Below, piece after piece: positions 1-4,530 of a stretch of 7,094 nt of DNA (its first letter is position 1; each line of letters opens with the position of its first letter). The stretch spans positions 1-7,094 of the forward strand of contig DAIRUQ010000126.1 of NCBI GenBank assembly GCA_036803245.1. The letters run 5' to 3'. The DNA is from DAIRUQ01 sp036803245 (GTDB lineage: Bacteria; Chloroflexota; Anaerolineae; UBA1429). The notes under the pieces were generated by a model. That model was not told where the DNA came from and did not search any database. It saw only the letters and a program-made list of their open reading frames with translations. The position numbers were made by a program, and so were the translations under genes.

Positions 1-122
1 TCATAGGTCTTCCACAACTGTGGGGCCCAACCGGTTCGAGGCCAAAAGTGGTTCACCCCCCAGGGAACGAACAGCTCGCCGTCTCGCTCCAGATGGTTCC
101 CGACCGCTCGTACGATGCCCAT
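1..122 (-). CDS. Probable glycoside hydrolase, N-terminal part only
   Basis: The gene starts at an ATG (120-122) and runs off the left edge, so only about 40 codons are visible. A strong Shine-Dalgarno site (GGAGGAG, 130-136) lies 7 bases upstream and fixes the start. The peptide contains GELFVPWGVNHFWP followed by TGWAPQLWKTY. This resembles the first beta strand and following loop of TIM-barrel glycoside hydrolases of the cellulase/GH5-like type, in which a short 'G-x-x-F-x-P-x-G-x-N' block opens the catalytic domain. No signal peptide precedes it, so a cytoplasmic enzyme is suggested. Its position after a ThuA-like gene fits sugar metabolism. A terminator separates the two genes, so it may be partly uncoupled from ThuA. 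The family call is resemblance only, since catalytic residues lie outside the window. Confidence 0.6.
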   Translation of the reverse strand, partial: MGIVRAVGNHLERDGELFVPWGVNHFWPRTGWAPQLWKTY

Positions 123-162
123 TTGTCGTCTCCTCCACGTACAGCAGCTACCCGCAACCAGG

Positions 163-195
163 AAAAGCAACGCCCGAGAGCCTGGCTCTCGGGCG
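163..195 (-). terminator. Intrinsic terminator after the ThuA-like gene
   Basis: On the minus strand a perfect 11-bp stem (CGCCCGAGAGC pairing with GCTCTCGGGCG, 171-195) closes a 3-base loop and is followed by TTGCTTTTCC. The stem begins 20 bases past the ThuA stop codon, as expected for a rho-independent terminator of that gene. It also lies between ThuA and the glycoside hydrolase start. Confidence 0.85.
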
Positions 196-214
196 CATTG
201 CCAACCTACAGCTA

Positions 215-961
215 CTAGTCCTCGACTTCAAACTCTTCCAGCGGCTGCGTGTTGGGGCAAGCCACAGTGTTAGGATACGGACCCTTGACCGGGGCAGCCC
301 ATCGCACCGCGTTGAGGATCACCCGTTGCACCTCAGCCTGGTAGTAGATCGGCAACGTCTCGTGGCCAGGTCGGAAGTAGAACACCTTGCCCTTGCCGCG
401 ATGATAGGCGCAGCCACTGCGGAACACCTCGCCGCCCTGGAACCAGCTGATGAACACCAGCTCGTCGGGCTGAGGGATGTCAAACAGCTCGCCGTACATC
501 TCGACGTGGGGAATCACAAAGGATGGCTCCAAGCCTTCGGCGATCGGGTGCCCAGGATCCACCACCCACAGGCGCTCTCGTTCGCCAACCTCACGCCAGC
601 GCAAGGTGCAGTTGGTGCCCATCATCCGCCGAAAGATCTTGGACATGTGCCCCGAGTGGAGCACGATCAGGCCACCACCGGCCAGGATCCACTGCTGCAC
701 CCGGTCCACCGTGTCGTCGGCGACATCCTGGTGGGCCATGTGCCCCCACCAGAGCAGCACGTCGGTCTCGGCCAACACCTCATCCGGCAGGCCATTCTGG
801 GGCTCGTCCAAGGTGGCACACCGAACTGTCAAGTCGGCCTCGGGCTCCAAAAAAGCAGCGATCTGCTGGTGGAGGCCCTCGGGATACACGTTGCTGACGG
901 CCTCGTGGATCTTTTCGTGACGATACTCGTTCCACACCGTGACGCGAATCTTCCTAGTCAT
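215..961 (-). CDS. ThuA-like domain protein (trehalose utilization family)
   Basis: This is a 248-residue protein of the ThuA family, which has a class I glutamine amidotransferase-like fold. Rhizobial ThuA acts with ThuB in trehalose and maltitol/sucrose oxidation, but most homologues are uncharacterised. Visible family blocks are RVTVWNEYRHEK near the N terminus (6-17), LLWWGHMAHQDV (69-80), GGGLIVLHSGH (95-105), EMYGELFDIPQPDE (154-167) and VFYFRPGHETLPIYY (193-207). The Gly-His pairs and the YGE block are typical. The length matches single-domain ThuA proteins. No signal peptide or membrane segment is seen, so it should be cytoplasmic. The ATG at 959-961 has GGAGTGAG a few bases upstream. 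A candidate promoter sits at 1010-1037 and a clear terminator follows, so it may be its own transcript. The exact substrate cannot be read from the sequence. Confidence 0.9.
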   Translation of the reverse strand: MTRKIRVTVWNEYRHEKIHEAVSNVYPEGLHQQIAAFLEPEADLTVRCATLDEPQNGLPDEVLAETDVLLWWGHMAHQDVADDTVDRVQQWILAGGGLIVLHSGHMSKIFRRMMGTNCTLRWREVGERERLWVVDPGHPIAEGLEPSFVIPHVEMYGELFDIPQPDELVFISWFQGGEVFRSGCAYHRGKGKVFYFRPGHETLPIYYQAEVQRVILNAVRWAAPVKGPYPNTVACPNTQPLEEFEVED

Positions 962-1009
962 GGCTCACTCCATTTGTGATCTGACGTCCGCTCGCACTAG
1001 CACCGGCCC

Positions 1010-1037
1010 AGTATAGTCGCCGTGCAGGCGGACTCAA
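1010..1037 (-). promoter_or_regulatory. Candidate sigma-70 promoter for the ThuA-like gene
   Basis: On the minus strand, TTGAGT (1032-1037) is separated by 16 bases from TATACT (1010-1015), giving 4/6 and 5/6 matches to the consensus. Transcription would begin near 1003, leaving a leader of about 40 bases before the ATG at 961. The -35 overlaps the stop codon of the FmdE-TrmO gene, so ThuA could also receive read-through from it. Confidence 0.5.
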
Positions 1038-1909
1038 GCATCCGCGGCGGGTTCGAACGAGTCGAGGCCGGCAACGTACGGCTTGATATCCAACACCGGG
1101 CTGCCATCCCAGGCGTCTAGGCCCGCAACATGGAGGCGAAGGCCCTCTATCCTGAGCAGGCGCACCGTGGTAAGGCCGATCCCGTTGGGACGATGGGGGC
1201 TACGCAGAGCCCAGACGCCCCTCGGCGCCCTTGCACGGTCGCCCTGCGGGTGTTGTTGCAGCGGCGCCAAAGGCGTCGCGCCGTGGAACTGAAAGAATAC
1301 CTGTAAACGACTACCCCTCTCCAGGCCGACCAACGCGTCAGCCAGCTCGGAGCATAGTTCCAGCACGGCTCTGTCCGCTCGCGCTCGTGGAGGGGCCTCG
1401 CCAGCGCGTAGCGGGCTCCGCACGTAGCCGATGGGCCGCATCACCACCGCGTTGCGACCAGAGCACGCATCCAGCCGCTCCCACGGCCCCTCCCGATGAC
1501 AAGCCGCCCTCACAGTGAACAAGCATGTAGGATCGCCCTGCAGGATCCGCTCAACCGTCGCGCCATCGGCTGTAGCGGAACCAAGGTCGGGGCAGACTCT
1601 CACTAGCTGGCATCCCTCGGCGCAAAGTTGCGCCTCCACCGCCGTCTCACCACAGGTAAACAGCATGGTGCTGGCTCCCAGCGCGGGCGCGAGGGCCAGT
1701 CGCCCGTTCCCGAGCGTGGCCCCTAGCATTGCCTGAGCCGCATCCACCAGAGGCGACGCGACGCCAGCGATGACGCGCAGGCTCCCACGATAGCCAAGGG
1801 CGCCAATAGTCTCGACCACAGCACTGCAAAGGCGAACGCCCAAGGCCAAGGCCGGGCAGAGGTGCCCGTGCAACATGACGGCCTGGTCCACCATCCTTTC
1901 GGCTGCCAC
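1034..1909 (-). CDS. FmdE-like domain fused to TsaA/TrmO-type tRNA methyltransferase domain
   Basis: This is a 291-residue two-domain protein. Residues about 5-130 resemble FmdE, a family named for association with formylmethanofuran dehydrogenase: HGHLCPALALGVR (14-26) is its signature. Residues about 157-282 are a TsaA/TrmO (YaeB, UPF0066) domain: MRPIGYVRSPLRAG, RGVWALRSPHRPNGIGL (230-246) and LDAWDGSPVLDIKPYV (264-279). TrmO is a SAM-dependent beta-barrel enzyme that N6-methylates t6A37 in tRNA-Thr. The second conserved FmdE block has diverged: where the family usually shows Cys-x-x-Asp-Ala-x-Gln and Gly-Cys-Thr, this protein has SPLVDAAQ (52-59) and GAT (63-65), so those cysteines are lost. 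Start: GTG at 1907-1909 with GGAGGG (1918-1923) 8 bases upstream. The in-frame ATG at 1892-1894 lacks a correctly spaced site. The TrmO assignment is firm by motif. The actual substrate of the fusion is unknown. Confidence 0.85.
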   Translation of the reverse strand: MAAERMVDQAVMLHGHLCPALALGVRLCSAVVETIGALGYRGSLRVIAGVASPLVDAAQAMLGATLGNGRLALAPALGASTMLFTCGETAVEAQLCAEGCQLVRVCPDLGSATADGATVERILQGDPTCLFTVRAACHREGPWERLDACSGRNAVVMRPIGYVRSPLRAGEAPPRARADRAVLELCSELADALVGLERGSRLQVFFQFHGATPLAPLQQHPQGDRARAPRGVWALRSPHRPNGIGLTTVRLLRIEGLRLHVAGLDAWDGSPVLDIKPYVAGLDSFEPAADA

Positions 1910-1980
1910 TTGACTTGCCCTCCATCGTCATACCAGCCACTACCCCAGCTCTCCGACCCGGCAGCGGCCCTTGCAGCCAC

Positions 1981-2018
1981 AAAAACAGCGTCCCCGCTTT
2001 GTCGAACGGGGACGCTGT
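1981..2018 (-). terminator. Strong intrinsic terminator of the PadR/ferredoxin operon
   Basis: A perfect 12-bp stem (1985-1996 with 2007-2018; minus-strand arm ACAGCGTCCCCG) closes a 10-base loop and is followed on the minus strand by TTTTTGTGG. It begins 9 bases past the zinc-ribbon stop codon, so it marks the end of the four-gene operon and separates it from the FmdE-TrmO gene. Confidence 0.92.
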
Positions 2019-2027
2019 GTCCGTCAG

Positions 2028-2219
2028 CTAGTTTGACCGTGTGAGCCGCGTGCCACACTTGGGGCAGGTCATCTCAAAGCACGGGGTGCCGATCTTGTGC
2101 GGCACCTTTTCCCCGCACTGCGGGCACACGCACACGCCCCCAGGACCGGCCGCGCGAGGGCCGCCCATGCGCCCCCGCCCGCCGCCCCGACCGGCACCGA
2201 ATCCTCCACCAGCACCCAT
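2028..2219 (-). CDS. Small CPxCG zinc-ribbon protein with Gly/Arg-rich N terminus
   Basis: This is a 63-residue protein. Residues 1-28 are almost all Gly, Arg, Ala and Pro. Residues 30-55 hold two CPxCG knuckles (C32-P-Q-C35-G and C52-P-K-C55-G) plus C30 and C47, giving a rubredoxin-like or zinc-ribbon metal site. Small proteins of this look, with a MGGPRAAGPGG stretch before the first knuckle, occur in anaerobes beside DUF5320 proteins, ferredoxins and NifX/NifB-type or Mrp ATPase genes. That comparison is from memory. An excellent Shine-Dalgarno site (AAGGAGGT, 2226-2233) lies 6 bases before the ATG, so strong translation is likely. It is the last gene of the operon, 32 bases after the ferredoxin. 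The bound metal (Zn or Fe) and the partner are unknown. Confidence 0.88.
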   Translation of the reverse strand: MGAGGGFGAGRGGGRGRMGGPRAAGPGGVCVCPQCGEKVPHKIGTPCFEMTCPKCGTRLTRSN

Positions 2220-2251
2220 TCAGGCACCTCCTTGTTCTGCTGAGACACTCG

Positions 2252-2704
2252 CTAACCCCGGCCATGCCGGTGACGATGGGGGCCACGCCCAGCCTGTGAA
2301 CTGGAAGCTCCGCTCGGTCGATCGGCGTCGCTGACTCTCTCGTCTCCGGAGCGCTGTGTCAGCAAGGTGGCAGCCACGTCGGCGATAGCCGGCAAAAGGC
2401 GCCCAGCCGCCGACACCACCGCCCCCAGCCCGATCACCCAAGCCGGCCTCGCGGGCAGGGCATCGGTTCTTCGTGCAACCTCGGGAACGCGCGGCTCCGC
2501 TGGCGCGGGCACGCCCGGCTCGCTCACCGCATAGATGGCGTTCTCGGCGCACGCGTCGATACACGCCTCGCATCCGGTGCAGCGCTCGGGCCGCACGTGT
2601 GCGGTGCCGTCGTCAAGGTATAGAGCGCCGCGCGGGCATGCTTCCACACAAGCTCCGCAACCCGTGCAGCGCTCTTTTGCGACAAAGATCACCGTCGTAC
2701 CCAT
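2252..2704 (-). CDS. 2[4Fe-4S] ferredoxin-type protein with long C-terminal extension
   Basis: This is a 150-residue protein. Residues 1-60 are a bacterial dicluster ferredoxin: the first motif is C13-x2-C16-x2-C19-x3-C23-P and the second is C42-x2-C45-x2-C48-x3-C52. The second motif has Ala rather than the usual Pro after its last Cys. Residues 61-85 form a Pro/Ala-rich linker. Residues about 88-117 form a hydrophobic, Ala/Val/Leu-rich helix (AWVIGLGAVVSAAG onward). The end is polar and closes with PHRHRHGRG. Typical dicluster ferredoxins are about 55-80 residues, so the tail roughly doubles it. The helix contains Arg102 and is marginal as a membrane span. It may instead dock to a partner. 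Start: ATG at 2702-2704 with GGAG 5 bases upstream. It is third in the operon, 18 bases after the DUF5320-like gene. The role is presumably electron transfer. The partner enzyme is not in the window. Confidence 0.92.
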   Translation of the reverse strand: MGTTVIFVAKERCTGCGACVEACPRGALYLDDGTAHVRPERCTGCEACIDACAENAIYAVSEPGVPAPAEPRVPEVARRTDALPARPAWVIGLGAVVSAAGRLLPAIADVAATLLTQRSGDERVSDADRPSGASSSQAGRGPHRHRHGRG

Positions 2705-2722
2705 CGTTCTCCGATAGCGCGC

Positions 2723-3079
2723 CTATTCCTTATCTTCCAGATCCGCCAAGCGCGCCTTGATGGCCTCGAGCTGATTCGCCAACGCATCGGCCTGGGCCTT
2801 GAGAGCCTCGGCCTCATCGATCGGCGCGGGGGCAGGATAGCCGTAACCTACCGGCGCCGCGGGCGGATAACCAGCACGGGCCCAGCCCGGCACACCGGTG
2901 GCATAGTACATGTTGCGCCATCCACGGCCGCCGCCACCAGCGCCCCAAAAACCTCGCCCGCCATAGCCGCCGCCCCACGGGTTGGCATAGCCCGGCCGGT
3001 CGTAGCCAGCGCAATAGCCGGCGCCACGGCCAGTCATCGGCCCCATGCCACGCGGTCCCGTACGATCTCCTCTAGGCAT
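2723..3079 (-). CDS. DUF5320-like Gly/Tyr-rich small protein with C-terminal coiled coil
   Basis: This is a 118-residue protein of unknown function. The N terminus MPRGDRTGPRGMGPMTGRGA, followed by GYCAGY (21-26), is the hallmark of the DUF5320 family, whose members commonly begin 'MP-x-x-D-x-x-G-P-x-G-x-G-P-M-T-G-R'. Residues 30-85 are low-complexity Gly, Tyr, Trp, Arg and Pro. Residues about 88-117 are an Ala/Leu/Glu/Lys-rich amphipathic helix with heptad-like Leu spacing, probably a coiled coil for oligomerisation. Start: the ATG at 3077-3079 is preferred because AGGAGG (3086-3091) stands 6 bases upstream. A longer reading from a GTG at 3092-3094 would place that site inside the gene. It is second in the operon, 30 bases after PadR and 18 before the ferredoxin. 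C23 is the only Cys. Family members recur near ferredoxin and iron-molybdenum cluster genes, which hints at metal or redox work. Confidence 0.85.
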   Translation of the reverse strand: MPRGDRTGPRGMGPMTGRGAGYCAGYDRPGYANPWGGGYGGRGFWGAGGGGRGWRNMYYATGVPGWARAGYPPAAPVGYGYPAPAPIDEAEALKAQADALANQLEAIKARLADLEDKE

Positions 3080-3085
3080 CGTATA

Positions 3086-3091
3086 CCTCCT
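3086..3091 (-). promoter_or_regulatory. Ribosome binding site that sets the DUF5320-like start
   Basis: AGGAGG on the minus strand lies 6 bases before the ATG at 3079. It overlaps the codons after a GTG at 3092-3094 that would otherwise extend the gene by five residues, so the shorter protein is favoured. Confidence 0.85.
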
Positions 3092-3109
3092 CACGTATCC
3101 ACCACATCT

Positions 3110-3529
3110 TTAGTCCGACTCTGCCTCTGGTCCACCCTGGTCGTAGGCATTCAGGAACCGCTCGAGCATCTCGGCGGTCGCACGTAGATCGTGCACCCAC
3201 TCGGAGAGATACTCGTGGCCCGCGGTGGTCAGCTCATAGACGCGCCGCGGTGGGCCGCCGCTCGAGGCCTCGTCCCACGATGAGACCACCATGCCCATCT
3301 CTTCCAGATCCCGCAGCACCCGATAGATGCCGCTGAGATCTGTGGGATAGGCCTCAAGACCCAGCTCCTCCAAGCCGCCCACCAGCGCGTAGCCGTGGAG
3401 CGGGCCAGCCCGCAACAAGTGTAGCAACGCCGGCTCGAGCAGGCGTCGAATCCGCCGCGGTCGGGGGCCACGGCCGTGGCCATGTCCTCCGCGTCCGCCG
3501 CCCCAACCTCGTCCACGTCCTGGTGGCAT
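3110..3529 (-). CDS. PadR-family transcriptional regulator
   Basis: This is a 139-residue winged-helix regulator. Residues 1-26 are a Gly/Arg/His-rich leader. Residues about 29-105 are the PadR winged helix: LLEPALLHLLRAGPLHGYAL (helix 1 and the 'hGY' turn), LSGIYRVLRDLEEMGMV (recognition helix region, 65-81) and the wing with PRRVYELTTAGHEYL (94-108). Residues about 108-130 form the C-terminal dimerisation helix, so this is the short PadR class. Such proteins are usually repressors binding an inverted repeat in their own promoter, often in response to small molecules or redox ligands. Start: ATG at 3527-3529 with TAGGAGAG just upstream. It is first in the operon, and a matching inverted repeat overlaps the promoter ahead of it (3557-3577), so autoregulation is likely. 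There is no Cys, so it cannot sense through thiols. The ligand is unknown. Confidence 0.93.
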   Translation of the reverse strand: MPPGRGRGWGGGRGGHGHGRGPRPRRIRRLLEPALLHLLRAGPLHGYALVGGLEELGLEAYPTDLSGIYRVLRDLEEMGMVVSSWDEASSGGPPRRVYELTTAGHEYLSEWVHDLRATAEMLERFLNAYDQGGPEAESD

Positions 3530-3556
3530 CCGCTCTCCTAACTATCCCAGAGTGTC

Positions 3557-3577
3557 CTATATGCATTACGCACATAG
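3557..3577. promoter_or_regulatory. Candidate PadR operator (imperfect inverted repeat)
   Basis: CTATATGC (3557-3564) and GCACATAG (3570-3577) form 8-bp arms around a 5-base spacer with one mismatch. The outer bases carry AT-rich ATAT/ACAT ends, similar to the ATGT...ACAT sites known for PadR-type repressors. The repeat covers the end of the -10 element and the expected start site of the padR promoter, an ideal position for repression. Confidence 0.6.
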
Positions 3578-3604
3578 TATAGCCAGATCAGGCCACCGTG
3601 TCAA
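3576..3604 (-). promoter_or_regulatory. Sigma-70-type promoter of the PadR operon
   Basis: On the minus strand a perfect TTGACA (3599-3604) is followed after exactly 17 bases by TATACT (3576-3581, 5/6). Transcription should begin near 3569, leaving a leader of about 40 bases before padR. This is the best promoter in the window. Confidence 0.8.
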
Positions 3605-3611
3605 GCTTGAC
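3600..3611. repeat. 12-bp perfect palindrome between divergent promoters
   Basis: GTCAAGCTTGAC is self-complementary. Its two halves supply the TTGAC of the padR -35 on the minus strand and of a candidate HAD-gene -35 on the plus strand, so the two promoters share one site back to back. Confidence 0.6.
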
Positions 3612-3635
3612 GTTGCGTCGTGGGACGATTACGCT
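3607..3635 (+). promoter_or_regulatory. Candidate promoter of the HAD hydrolase gene
   Basis: TTGACG (3607-3612, 5/6) is separated by 17 bases from TACGCT (3630-3635, 3/6). The -35 is good and the -10 weak. Transcription would start near 3642, about 30 bases before the ATG, leaving room for the GAGAGG ribosome site at 3659-3664. Confidence 0.4.
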
Positions 3636-3672
3636 GCCGCGGACATAGACGCAACCAAGAGAGGTTTTCATC

Positions 3673-4530
3673 ATGCCCATGCTTCCCGGCACCGCCATCG
3701 AGATCGTAAGGGCGGATCTGAGGCCGATCACGCTCCGCTATGCGTTGTTCGATTTCGACGGCACCATCTCGTTGATCCGTCAGGGCTGGCAGCAGGTGAT
3801 GGCCCCTTTGATGATCGAGGTGCTGCTGGAGACGCCCCAGCACGAGGGACGGGATGCCATCACGTCCTTGGTCAAAGAGACCATCGACCGGACCACGGGC
3901 CAGCAGACCATCTTTCAGATGATGGCGCTGGCCGATCAGGTCCGCGAGCGCGGCGGCGAGCCCTTGGAACCACTGGCATACAAGCGGATCTACCTCGACC
4001 GCCTGTGGAAGCACATCCGGGCCCGCGTGGAAGGGCTCCGTTCAGGCGAGATCGCCCGCAACCAGCTGCTCGTGCGCGGTTCGCTAGAGATGCTGAGGCT
4101 GCTCGACGAGCAAGGCGTGACCTGCTACCTGGCCAGCGGGACCGACCGCGAAGCCGTCATCGCCGAGGCAGAGGCGCTAGGGGTTGCTGGCTACTTTGGC
4201 GGGGGGATTCACGGCGCCCTGGATGACTGGAAGAGCTACTCCAAGGCCATGGTCATCGAGGGAATTCTGTCGCATCATCGCGGTGATGCCCAGGAGCTGG
4301 TCACCTTTGGCGATGGCTATGTAGAGATCGAGAACACGGTCGATGCGGGGGGCGTCGCCGTTGCCGTGGCGACTGATGAGGTCAACGGCGGCCAGGTGGA
4401 CCCGTGGAAGCGCGAGCGGCTGATCCGCGCGGGCGCCCACGTGGTGGTGCCCGATCTGGCCGAGGCCGCTACGCTGCTACGCCTGTTGGAGTGCGGTGTA
4501 GGCAGCCTGGATCAGTCCTCGTCGGCCTGA
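3673..4530 (+). CDS. HAD-superfamily hydrolase (phosphatase/phosphatase-like)
   Basis: This is a 285-residue HAD hydrolase. Motif I is FDFDGT (26-31, nucleophile D27 and acid/base D29). Motif II is ASGTD with S155 or T157. The likely motif III lysine is K191. Motif IV is FGDGYVEIENT (212-222, D214 and E218). A helical cap of about 110 residues lies between motifs I and II, as in class C1 HADs, so a soluble small-molecule phosphatase is expected, with Mg2+ as cofactor. The ATG at 3673 has GAGAGG (3659-3664) 8 bases upstream. The gene stands alone on the plus strand, divergent from padR and convergent with the topoisomerase, which it overlaps by 19 bases at the 3' ends. Its last residues (DQSSSA) are read from the repeat that encodes the topoisomerase tail on the other strand. 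The substrate cannot be told. Sugar phosphates are common for this class. Confidence 0.9.
   Translation: MPMLPGTAIEIVRADLRPITLRYALFDFDGTISLIRQGWQQVMAPLMIEVLLETPQHEGRDAITSLVKETIDRTTGQQTIFQMMALADQVRERGGEPLEPLAYKRIYLDRLWKHIRARVEGLRSGEIARNQLLVRGSLEMLRLLDEQGVTCYLASGTDREAVIAEAEALGVAGYFGGGIHGALDDWKSYSKAMVIEGILSHHRGDAQELVTFGDGYVEIENTVDAGGVAVAVATDEVNGGQVDPWKRERLIRAGAHVVVPDLAEAATLLRLLECGVGSLDQSSSA

Noticed and set aside
20..979. Long plus-strand open frame of 319 codons at the left end
   Set aside because: It is antisense to the ThuA-like gene and the glycoside hydrolase start, has no family resemblance and no ribosome site. It is an open frame produced by GC-rich coding on the other strand.
1910..1980. 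Possible promoter (TGGTATGAC) before the FmdE-TrmO gene
   Set aside because: Only a weak extended -10 with no -35, and its start site would fall on the ribosome site.
1647..2058. Two minus-strand open frames of 111 codons overlapping the FmdE-TrmO start
   Set aside because: They are other-frame shadows of the 5' half of the FmdE-TrmO gene and the terminator. Neither resembles a known protein.
3080..3094. GTG start five codons upstream in the DUF5320-like gene
   Set aside because: The AGGAGG ribosome site would then lie within the coding sequence, and the family usually begins at the MPRGD-type Met.
3552..4226. Plus-strand open frame of 224 codons through the promoter region and HAD gene
   Set aside because: It is out of frame with the HAD hydrolase, whose catalytic motifs are intact in the frame chosen, and its peptide is Arg/Ala/Gly-rich as expected for a shadow.
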